Below, one piece after another: positions 15,772 through 21,199 of a stretch of 21,199 bases of DNA (position 1 is its first letter; each line of letters begins with the position of its first letter). The DNA comes from CANLBN01 sp047634655. Lineage in GTDB: Bacteria > Pseudomonadota > Gammaproteobacteria > Pseudomonadales > Cellvibrionaceae. Location of the stretch: the NCBI GenBank assembly GCA_047634655.1, contig JBLIHY010000034.1, forward strand, positions 1 to 21,199, given 5' to 3'. A program made the translations under genes and the position numbers. The notes below the pieces were generated by a model that did not search any database, was not told where the DNA came from, and worked only from the letters and a program-made list of their open reading frames with translations.

Positions 15772-17169
15772 TTAATGGTTGCGGTAGTCGCGCAGTTTTT
15801 TTGCTGCCGCTTCCAATGTCGCGATGATCTTATCCTTGTTGTAATTTTTCAGCTTCTCCATATCTAAGTGCATGGAAAACCCCGCCATATTCTTTGACAA
15901 GTAACTTTGGTTGCCGCCTAAATCTTTGCGGTGATTGATCACTTCGTAAACCTGGATTGGACAAGAAAATCCCTTGGCTTTGATCTGGCCTCGATCGCGG
16001 CAGAGAATGACCTCTTTAATGAGTGACCAGGTCTCGTGAGACACCAAAATGTCTCCGGGATTTCCAGCGGATTCCAGGCGGCTGGCCAGGTTGACGTGAG
16101 TGCCGAGTGCGGTGTAATCCAGATTTTTGTCAGTGCCAAAAGTACCCACGGTACAGTAACCCGAGTTAATTCCGATGCGTATTTGCAAAGGCTTTTTAAT
16201 GCCTAGTTCAGACCAATAGGTTTGCAGTTCGCGCATGGCTTTGGTCATGGCAATCGCCATGGAGACGCACTGAATCGCATCTTTTTTAACACCGCGCGAG
16301 GTTTGGTCGTCGTCGCCGAATAACACCATGATGGCATCGCCGATAAACTTGTCGATAGTTCCGTGGTGTTGATTGGCTATTTTGCTCATCTCAGAGAGAT
16401 AACTGTTCAATAATTCAGCCAGAGTCTCTGCCTCCAATTGCTCACTGAGTTCACTAAATCCAGCAATATCTGAAAAAAATACCGTGATACGCTTGCGTTG
16501 CGTGTTTAAACGATAGTCCTTTCCCTTCAGCATGGCCGATACGGGTTTCGGTAGATAGCGCGATAGCTTGTAGGCGTAAGAGCGGAAATTTTCGCTGTCG
16601 CGACGGAAGTAGTCGTGAGATTCCGACAGGCGCCTTTGAAAGCGGTTGGTGCAGATTGCGTAGGAAAGCAGATAAATCAAGGCCGTTGCCAGCAGGATAA
16701 TATCCAGGAGCTGGTGACTTCCAAGATCGATTGTCTGCAGGCCGAGAGCGAAATAGCTGATGATGACCCCCGATAGAATACCTAGCTGACTTTTCAGCCA
16801 TTGCCTTCCACCCCCTTGCGACAGAGTATTAAATTGCAGCAAGCCAATCAGTAATAAGCTTGGCCAGGGCTTGTAATTTAATTCAGCAATAGCGAGAGTG
16901 ACCAGAGCGCTCTCCGCGAAATATAACCAGAGAGTTTTTATCGGCTCATCATGGATCTCGAGTAAAAGTCTTCGATACATAAATCCACAGTAACCAGCCA
17001 GCACCAAAGCCAGTATCAAGCTCGCAATGCTTATCTGTTTTCCCGGCAAATTATGCACGATGATTGCAGTCGTTGCGGCAACACTGAGCGCTACTCGAAA
17101 ATAGTTTTGGTAATCGGGAGCTGGCTCTTTGTAGATCTCCACAGACTCGTTTGGATTTATTTTAGACAT
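15772..17169 (-). CDS. Membrane-anchored class III adenylate cyclase
   Basis: A 465-residue protein. About residues 20-175 contain five or six hydrophobic segments forming an N-terminal membrane sensor domain. The class III cyclase domain spans about 220-410. Metal-binding aspartates are Asp234 in VFFSDIAGFSE and Asp278 in DKFIGDAIMVLFG. Lys274 and Thr353 (in DYTALG) are the purine-specifying pair expected for ATP, and Asn360 and Arg364 in VNLASR are the transition-state residues; all are present, so an active adenylate cyclase making cAMP is likely. The soluble domain would face the cytoplasm. The gene lies downstream of dnaG on the same strand after a 188-base gap, where many relatives have rpoD. 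ATG 17169 has no obvious ribosome binding site. The sensed signal is unknown. Confidence 0.92.
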   Translation of the reverse strand: MSKINPNESVEIYKEPAPDYQNYFRVALSVAATTAIIVHNLPGKQISIASLILALVLAGYCGFMYRRLLLEIHDEPIKTLWLYFAESALVTLAIAELNYKPWPSLLLIGLLQFNTLSQGGGRQWLKSQLGILSGVIISYFALGLQTIDLGSHQLLDIILLATALIYLLSYAICTNRFQRRLSESHDYFRRDSENFRSYAYKLSRYLPKPVSAMLKGKDYRLNTQRKRITVFFSDIAGFSELSEQLEAETLAELLNSYLSEMSKIANQHHGTIDKFIGDAIMVLFGDDDQTSRGVKKDAIQCVSMAIAMTKAMRELQTYWSELGIKKPLQIRIGINSGYCTVGTFGTDKNLDYTALGTHVNLASRLESAGNPGDILVSHETWSLIKEVILCRDRGQIKAKGFSCPIQVYEVINHRKDLGGNQSYLSKNMAGFSMHLDMEKLKNYNKDKIIATLEAAAKKLRDYRNH

Positions 17170-17357
17170 AAAATCAATGAAACCAGAGGCTGAATGAACA
17201 ATATTTTCCCACTATTGAGGATCGCAATTACCGATTGTAGGCTGGCGCCTGTTTTTCGCAACACGACCAGCAAACACGTCTAGCCGTAAACGAGCGTCTC
17301 CGAGATTTCTGTGTCGGCGATGGGTTCTGTTCTGTGGAAGGTACTCAAGAATTGAAT

Positions 17358-19346
17358 TTATTTGCGGATAGCGTCAATAGCTTGACTGTAAATTTTTCTG
17401 TCCGCATCGGTCCAGGATTCGAAAGGCTTTGCATTGAGCTGTTGAATAACACTTTGAAAGTTTTGAGATGCTTGGTGTTTTTGTAAGTGCGTAAGCGCAT
17501 CGAGAAATTCTTTTTCAGCATCGAAGCTATGCTCTATTGACTTTGAATTCAGAGCCTTGATACGTTGAAACAATACGCCTTTATTCAGCAGTTGTTGTAA
17601 ATATTCACTTTCCTGCGTCCCGTAAGTTCCCTGCCAATACCCGAGTATCTCGCCACTGGTATATTCTGGCCGCCGGTGGAGAAGCTCCATGATTTTTACC
17701 AACAGCGTCACCCGGTCGTTATTGTGATGGCGCAGCGATTCTAAATTCTGAAAGCTTTGGGCCAGTTTCGGTTCAAAAAGCAGCAGTGCCAGCGCCAGCT
17801 CATCCGCCGCCGGTTGTCGACTGGCTCCTCGGCTTGAAAGTGTTGCAGAGCTGCGGCGATCACTGCTTAACCGAGTCTCACCTAATCGAGTCTCGCTTAA
17901 TCTAGCTTTACTTAACCGAGTATCAAAAGATTCACGGGATTTGCGATCTTCCGCACTATTCTGCGGCGGCGCGCCGCCTGGATTAGTATCACTTTGGATC
18001 TTTTCGGTAGGCGGCGGTTGGGGCAGCTCTTCCAACAGCGTGATGATGACGTCCATGCTTAATTGGCTGCGCTTTGACAGTTGCTGAAACATGAGCTCGC
18101 GGTATACCCCTCGGGGTAGTTGATTCAGTAGCGGAGCGGCCAGTTTGCAAAGGCGGGCGCGGCCTTCAATTGACTGTACGTCAAATCCACGCCCCAGTTC
18201 CTCGAATAGGAAGCTTTCCAGGGGGGTGGCTCCTTCAATTAAAAAGGTAAATTTTTCGGCGCCAACCTGTCGTACCAGGGTGTCCGGGTCCTCGTCTTTG
18301 GGCAGATAGAGAAATTTTATCTGGCGGCCATCCTCCATCACCGATAGTGCGCTTTCCATGGCTCGACGAGCCGCCTTGCGGCCAGCTTCATCGCCATCGA
18401 AGCAGAAAACAATTTCATTGGTGAAGCGCAAAGCCTGCTTCAAGTGTTCCGGATTACAGGCGGTACCCAAGGTGGCGACGCCATATTGAATGCCAAACTG
18501 AGCCAGAGAAACCACATCCATATAACCTTCCACGACCAGTAATCGAGGCAACTGAGGAGCGGCCTGGAGAGCTTCGTGGAGCCCATACAGCTCTTTGCTT
18601 TTGGAGAAAAGCGGGGTCTCGGGCGAATTTAAATACTTGGGTTTTTGGTTGCTTAATACCCGGCCGCCAAAGGCGATGACTTGGCCGCGGAGATTACGGA
18701 TCGGGAACATGATTCGATCGCGAAAGCGATCGTAGGAGGTTTTCTGATCTTCTTTGCGCACCAGCATACCGACTTCCAGCAACTGGTCTTGCTGTTCATT
18801 GGAGGAGGGGAACTCGCTGGCGATATTGTTCCAGCCCGGGGGGGCAAAGCCGATACCGTAAACCTTGGCAATTTGGCCGGTTAAGCCACGGCGTTTGAGG
18901 TAATCGACAGCATGTTGCTTTTCCTTATGTTCTCGCAGTTGCCGCTGATAATAATCGCTCACCTCTTGCAGCAGCTCGTAGAGTTGTTGTCGAGCCTCTT
19001 TCCTCGCCTTCTCCCGATCTCGTTGTTTGGCACTACCGGCGTCGTTTTCCCGCGGAACCTCGATGCCAAGCGTTTTTGCCAAACTTTCCACGGCCTCGGG
19101 GAAACTGGCGCGCTCGTATTCTACGAGAAAGCCGATCGCATTGCCTTTCGCGCCGCAGCCAAAGCAGTAATAAAACTGTTTGTCCGGACTAACGCTGAAA
19201 GAAGGCGTCTTCTCGTCGTGAAAAGGACAGCAGGCTGTGTAGTTTTTCCCAGATTTCTTGAGTTTTACGCGATGATCGATAATCTCCACGATATCGGTGC
19301 GATCGAGGAGGTCATCGACGAAGTTTCTGGGAATCATACCAACCAT
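17358..19346 (-). CDS. dnaG: DNA primase
   Basis: A 662-residue primase that makes RNA primers at the replication fork. The CHC2 zinc ligands are Cys40, His43, Cys61 and Cys64 in CCPFHDEKTPSF and YYCFGCGAKG. The polymerase core carries MFPIRNLRGQVIAFGGR (about 213-229) and the TOPRIM motifs LLVVEGYMDVVS (Glu273) and FCFDGDEAG (Asp317, Asp319). The C-terminal 140 or so residues form the helicase-binding region. It is longer than the E. coli protein mainly because of the linker around residues 440-515, which includes four tandem pentapeptides. ATG 19346 gives the conserved MVGMIPRNFVDDLL start. The gene is not in an rpsU-dnaG-rpoD arrangement: a cyclase lies downstream, and an IS3 relic lies about 87 bases upstream. 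The frame is complete, so the essential function should be kept. Confidence 0.97.
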   Translation of the reverse strand: MVGMIPRNFVDDLLDRTDIVEIIDHRVKLKKSGKNYTACCPFHDEKTPSFSVSPDKQFYYCFGCGAKGNAIGFLVEYERASFPEAVESLAKTLGIEVPRENDAGSAKQRDREKARKEARQQLYELLQEVSDYYQRQLREHKEKQHAVDYLKRRGLTGQIAKVYGIGFAPPGWNNIASEFPSSNEQQDQLLEVGMLVRKEDQKTSYDRFRDRIMFPIRNLRGQVIAFGGRVLSNQKPKYLNSPETPLFSKSKELYGLHEALQAAPQLPRLLVVEGYMDVVSLAQFGIQYGVATLGTACNPEHLKQALRFTNEIVFCFDGDEAGRKAARRAMESALSVMEDGRQIKFLYLPKDEDPDTLVRQVGAEKFTFLIEGATPLESFLFEELGRGFDVQSIEGRARLCKLAAPLLNQLPRGVYRELMFQQLSKRSQLSMDVIITLLEELPQPPPTEKIQSDTNPGGAPPQNSAEDRKSRESFDTRLSKARLSETRLGETRLSSDRRSSATLSSRGASRQPAADELALALLLFEPKLAQSFQNLESLRHHNNDRVTLLVKIMELLHRRPEYTSGEILGYWQGTYGTQESEYLQQLLNKGVLFQRIKALNSKSIEHSFDAEKEFLDALTHLQKHQASQNFQSVIQQLNAKPFESWTDADRKIYSQAIDAIRK
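17865..17924 (-). repeat. Four in-frame 15-bp repeats in the dnaG linker
   Basis: Four contiguous 15-base units at 17865-17879, 17880-17894, 17895-17909 and 17910-17924 encode the pentapeptides DTRLS, KARLS, ETRLG and ETRLS (residues 475-494). The units share a GAGACTCGRTTAAGC-like consensus on the coding strand. The multiple-of-three unit keeps dnaG in frame. Confidence 0.9.
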
Positions 19347-19432
19347 GGCGCTAGTGTAATTGAGGCGTTGGGTGTTTTTGTAGCTAAATTATTGTCGCCT
19401 CGATAAACACGGCTATGTTTTCTCGCTCACCG

Positions 19433-19780
19433 TGTAGTGGTCAGGTCAATCTGGCCACGCTTTAGTCGCTGATTTTATATTTTTTCTCAGCGGCATTTGG
19501 ACTCAAACCATGGTTGTGTTGATGCGCCCTAGCCTGACGGTAATAACCAACTATGCAGGGAGCGGTGGCTTTTTTAATGGGTCTTTTTCTTCCTCAGTAC
19601 CCCTTATTTTCTTTTCCAACGCTCGAATTTTAAGCAGGTCTGGCGTCATGAGTGTGGCCTGGGGTGACTGAACCTCTCGTTCTGCACGAAGCTGGCGAAC
19701 CCATTTGCCCATCGTCGACTTGCCAACACCCATCGCATCGGCAGCATCTCGAATACTGTCATTTTGATCGACAACCTTAA
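19433..19780 (-). mobile_element. IS3-family insertion sequence relic with internal deletion
   Basis: The minus strand reads IRDAADAMGVGKSTMGKWVRQL and onward to KIRALEKKI (about 19770-19560), the helix-turn-helix and coiled-coil part of an IS3-group OrfA. It is open to a TAG at 19551-19553. Directly after, in another frame (19551-19441), comes the C-terminus of OrfB: GYYRQARAHQHNHGLSPNAAE, an in-frame stop, then SVARLT and the final stop. This is the typical end of an IS3 transposase, followed by the terminal sequence TGTAGTGGTCAGGTCAATCT on the plus strand (about 19434-19453). Almost all of OrfB, including the DDE catalytic core, is missing, and no matching left end is visible upstream of OrfA. 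The element is therefore dead. Its outer right end lies about 87 bases from the dnaG start. Confidence 0.8.
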
Positions 19781-20020
19781 TATTTGAATATTTGGGATCA
19801 GAGTAAAAGCTTTTCCAAAAGTAGAATTCAATAAACTACTAAGCATGAATTTATTTAAAAAATATAAATGGGTAGCGTAAAGAGACCGAGTCCTGACTAG
19901 TGCATTAAAAGAAAAATTGACTGGCTTTTCCGTCAGCTTCAGTTGCGGATCAACCAAGGGCCACCGTTCCTTTCCAAAGAAAAAACGCTTGAGCGATTCT
20001 GAGCGGCTGTAATAGAGTTG
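19781..20020 (-). other. Unassigned DNA between IS3 relic and toxin gene
   Basis: These 240 bases contain no gene I recognise. On the minus strand, the frame of the toxin gene stays open after its TAG and reads QLYYSRSESLKRFFFGKE and then DPQLKLTEKPV, but it has no start signal or family match. An AT-rich patch at 19850-19872 may be the junction left by IS deletion. The missing left end of the IS3 element should lie here but I could not find it. Confidence 0.4.
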
Positions 20021-20311
20021 CTACCAGCGTTTAGGTAAGCGCCGGGAAGTATGAAAAACTCGAAGGATCTCAATGCGTTTTAAGCGAGGTCGAACTCGAT
20101 AGGCAATAATGTATCGAGTGTTATCTATCACTAGCTCTCGGGTGTCATGAATACGACCAGGGTGGCCGATGGCAGGATTGTCAGGCAGGAAGTTGATGGC
20201 ATTAACAATGCGCTGAACGACTAATTTGGCGGTAGCAGGGTCATCTTGGGCAATATACTGGGCCTCGTCATCGAAGTTCTTTAAGGCTTTGTTTAGCCAT
20301 TTAATTTCCAC
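20021..20311 (-). CDS. RelE/ParE-family toxin
   Basis: A 96-residue basic protein from GTG 20311. It matches the ParE/RelE fold by eye: an N-terminal strand EIKWLNKALKNFDDEAQYIAQDDP, a helix LVVQRIVNAINFLPDNPAIGHPGR, then the strands ELVIDNTRYIIAYRV and IEILRVFHTSRRLP, which end in the conserved VxHxxR-like motif. Members of this superfamily either poison gyrase (ParE) or cleave mRNA on the ribosome (RelE); HPGR...TRELVI and the C-terminal HTSRRLP resemble ParE-like proteins, but activity cannot be decided. TTG 20329 would extend it by six residues; GTG is preferred because GGGG lies just upstream and the MEIKW opening is typical. It overlaps the antitoxin gene by 11 bases, so the pair is translationally coupled. 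Confidence 0.85.
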   Translation of the reverse strand: MEIKWLNKALKNFDDEAQYIAQDDPATAKLVVQRIVNAINFLPDNPAIGHPGRIHDTRELVIDNTRYIIAYRVRPRLKRIEILRVFHTSRRLPKRW

Positions 20312-20543
20312 TAACGCCCCACTTGGCAAAGGTCTTGTTTACATCTTTGTCACTGGCGAAATTACCACTATCAGCTTCTTTGATGGCTTCTTTTATTTCC
20401 TGGATCTGCCACTCATTAAGTTCAATAAAGTCGCGCAATGCTTCAGCAGCAAGGAAAGACTTTGAGCGGCGAGTCGCATCAGCAAGTTGCTCAAGACGTT
20501 GCTTTAGTTCTGGCTCTAGGCGGATAGTCATGGTTGTGGACAC
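20301..20543 (-). CDS. Ribbon-helix-helix antitoxin (CopG/ParD-like)
   Basis: An 80-residue protein. Residues 5-45 form a ribbon-helix-helix: the DNA-binding strand TMTIRLEPEL, helix KQRLEQLADATRR, the turn SKSFL and helix AAEALRDFIELNEW. The acidic tail EIKEAIKEADSGNFASDKDVNKTFAKWG is the likely toxin-neutralising segment. GTG 20543 has GAGG at the proper distance upstream and gives the expected N-terminus; ATG 20531 is an alternative. It precedes and overlaps the toxin gene, the usual antitoxin-first order, and probably represses its own promoter through the palindrome at 20558-20578. Both frames are intact, so the module may be functional even though mobile relics flank it on both sides. 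Confidence 0.88.
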   Translation of the reverse strand: MSTTMTIRLEPELKQRLEQLADATRRSKSFLAAEALRDFIELNEWQIQEIKEAIKEADSGNFASDKDVNKTFAKWGVSGN

Positions 20544-20557
20544 GGTGATACCTCAAA

Positions 20558-20578
20558 AAGTATACGTTGTGTACACTT
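20558..20578 (-). promoter_or_regulatory. Candidate autoregulatory operator/promoter of the toxin-antitoxin operon
   Basis: AAGTATAC (20558-20565) and GTACACTT (20571-20578) form an inverted repeat with one mismatch and a five-base spacer. On the minus strand it contains TATACT, a good -10 hexamer, about 16 bases before the antitoxin start. No strong -35 is visible. Position and symmetry fit a ribbon-helix-helix operator. Confidence 0.6.
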
Positions 20579-20593
20579 TAGCACAGCATCGAG

Positions 20594-20618
20594 AAAGGTG
20601 ACGGAGGGATTATTTTTT
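20594..20618 (+). repeat. Left arm of 25-bp inverted repeat
   Basis: The left arm (opening AAAGGTGACGGAGGG and ending in a T-run) matches the reverse complement of 20878-20902 at 24 of 25 positions; the only difference is G versus A at the tenth base. Homology stops sharply at both ends of the arm. Confidence 0.9.
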
Positions 20619-20632
20619 CTTGGGGTGATTAA

Positions 20633-20815
20633 TCGGATGTGCTCACGGCACACCGAGAACACTTACCGTTGAGCGCCACCAGTGTCGATAAGCGTCAATA
20701 TCAATATCGAGAATTATTCAAAATTAATTTGGTCGAAGAGGATTTGCATGTATTTCGTCGCGCTGTTCACTATTCAGTACCGGTGGGTTCAGATAGATTC
20801 ATGACTCATGATTGA
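20633..20815 (+). pseudogene. Relic of an IS200/REP-associated tyrosine transposase (C-terminal part)
   Basis: This frame encodes VLTAHREHLPLSATSV, KRQYQYRELFKINLVEEDL and VPVGSDRF, then stops at TGA 20813-20815. The pattern (LTxHxxYLxLxA, YRxLF, then GSxRF) is what I know from the C-terminal half of REP-associated tyrosine transposases, relatives of IS200 TnpA. The N-terminal part with the HUH and catalytic tyrosine is missing, and a stop codon precedes the piece at 20630-20632. After 20815 either the same frame continues to a TAA at 20906 or another frame reads EEKASQKMGY, so the tail is also damaged. It lies wholly between the arms of the 25-bp inverted repeat, which supports the mobile-element reading. 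Confidence 0.65.
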
Positions 20816-20877
20816 AGAAAAAGCCAGCCAAAAGATGGGATACAGCTAGTGAATCCGTTCAAGGGCGATTTTCGACT

Positions 20878-20902
20878 AAAAAATAATCCCTCTGTCACCT
20901 TT
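20878..20902 (+). repeat. Right arm of 25-bp inverted repeat
   Basis: This arm is the reverse complement of 20594-20618 with one mismatch. Together the arms enclose 259 bases, giving a 309-base unit at 20594-20902. The arm ends 15 bases before the ribosome binding site of the DUF924 gene. Confidence 0.9.
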
Positions 20903-20929
20903 TACCGATAATAAGCAAAGGAGAATTCG

Positions 20930-21199
20930 GTGAATTACGAAGATGTTTTATCCTTTTGGTTCGGCGAAGTAGACCAATCTAAATGGTGGGTTAAAGATGT
21001 TAGTTTTGATCGCCTTATTGAAGAAAAATTCTCAGATTTACACGAGCAAGCTAACAAATGTGAATTATTTGAATGGAGAAATTCAGCTAAGGGGCGTTTA
21101 GCTGAAATTATTGTTTTAGATCAGTTTTCTCGAAATATATTTAGGGATACACCTAAAGCATTTTCATATGATCAGTTAGCATTGGCTCTTTCGCAAGAA
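20930..21199 (+). CDS. DUF924 family protein, N-terminal part (partial)
   Basis: The frame opens at GTG 20930 and runs off the right edge after 90 codons. A strong ribosome site AAAGGAG at 20917-20923 lies six bases upstream. The visible sequence, YEDVLSFWFGEVDQSKWW, GRLAEIIVLDQFSRNIFRDTPKAF and DQLALAL, matches the start of DUF924 proteins, an all-helical family of unknown biochemical function distantly reminiscent of TPR folds. Codon use is visibly more AT-rich than in dnaG or queF, which might mark a horizontally acquired or simply different neighbourhood beyond the mobile relics. It is transcribed away from the toxin-antitoxin pair. Confidence 0.88.
   Translation, partial: MNYEDVLSFWFGEVDQSKWWVKDVSFDRLIEEKFSDLHEQANKCELFEWRNSAKGRLAEIIVLDQFSRNIFRDTPKAFSYDQLALALSQE

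Noticed and set aside
18912..19406. 164-codon plus-strand frame opposite dnaG
   Set aside because: It is the antisense shadow of the dnaG zinc-finger region, with no independent support.
19646..20020. Open minus-strand frame continuing after the toxin stop for about 124 codons
   Set aside because: No start signal and no recognisable family; the left part overlaps the IS3 OrfA relic in another frame, leaving about 80 codons that could be open by chance.

Overview
The window looks like a chromosomal segment of a gammaproteobacterium, probably a marine or salt-tolerant relative of Pseudomonas/Cellvibrio-type bacteria. The evidence is gene content and order. The run dapA end, bamC, metallo-beta-lactamase-fold hydrolase, purC is the order I know from Pseudomonas. 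RsmJ, the YadG/YadH-type ABC pair, two-domain QueF and the GgpPS/YcaD osmolyte genes also point to Gammaproteobacteria. Species cannot be fixed from the sequence alone. I found no tRNA, rRNA, CRISPR array or prophage.

Layout. 1-3359 (+): lysine biosynthesis (dapA tail), outer-membrane assembly lipoprotein (bamC), an MBL hydrolase and purine synthesis (purC), with a strongly foldable leader before purC. 3569-4766 (+): a small PilZ protein and the 16S rRNA methyltransferase RsmJ. 4783-8307 (-): a D-2-hydroxyacid dehydrogenase, a sodium:solute symporter and a phosphoesterase-like gene that is a pseudogene (one in-frame stop and three reading-frame breaks). 8314-8998: a long divergent non-coding region. 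8999-12614 (+): an MFS transporter of the YcaD type followed by a fused phosphatase-glycosyltransferase best read as glucosylglycerol-phosphate synthase/phosphatase, together a compatible-solute module. 13229-15758 (+): a tightly coupled yadG-yadH-queF operon. 15772-19346 (-): a membrane-anchored class III adenylate cyclase and DNA primase (dnaG), the latter outside the usual rpsU-dnaG-rpoD arrangement.

The right end (about 19433-20902) is an accessory patch: an IS3-family relic with an internal deletion just upstream of dnaG, a ParE/RelE-type toxin with its ribbon-helix-helix antitoxin and a palindromic operator, and a relic of an IS200/REP-associated tyrosine transposase bracketed by a 25-bp inverted repeat. 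A DUF924 gene starts at 20930 and runs off the edge.

The most unusual items are the decayed phosphoesterase whose metal motifs look non-canonical, the purC leader fold, the 15-bp tandem repeats (one set in frame inside the dnaG linker, one set upstream of the symporter), and the layered mobile relics around the toxin-antitoxin pair. I did not find a clearly new defence or biosynthetic system. The best candidate for an uncharacterised pathway is the dehydrogenase-symporter-phosphoesterase cluster.
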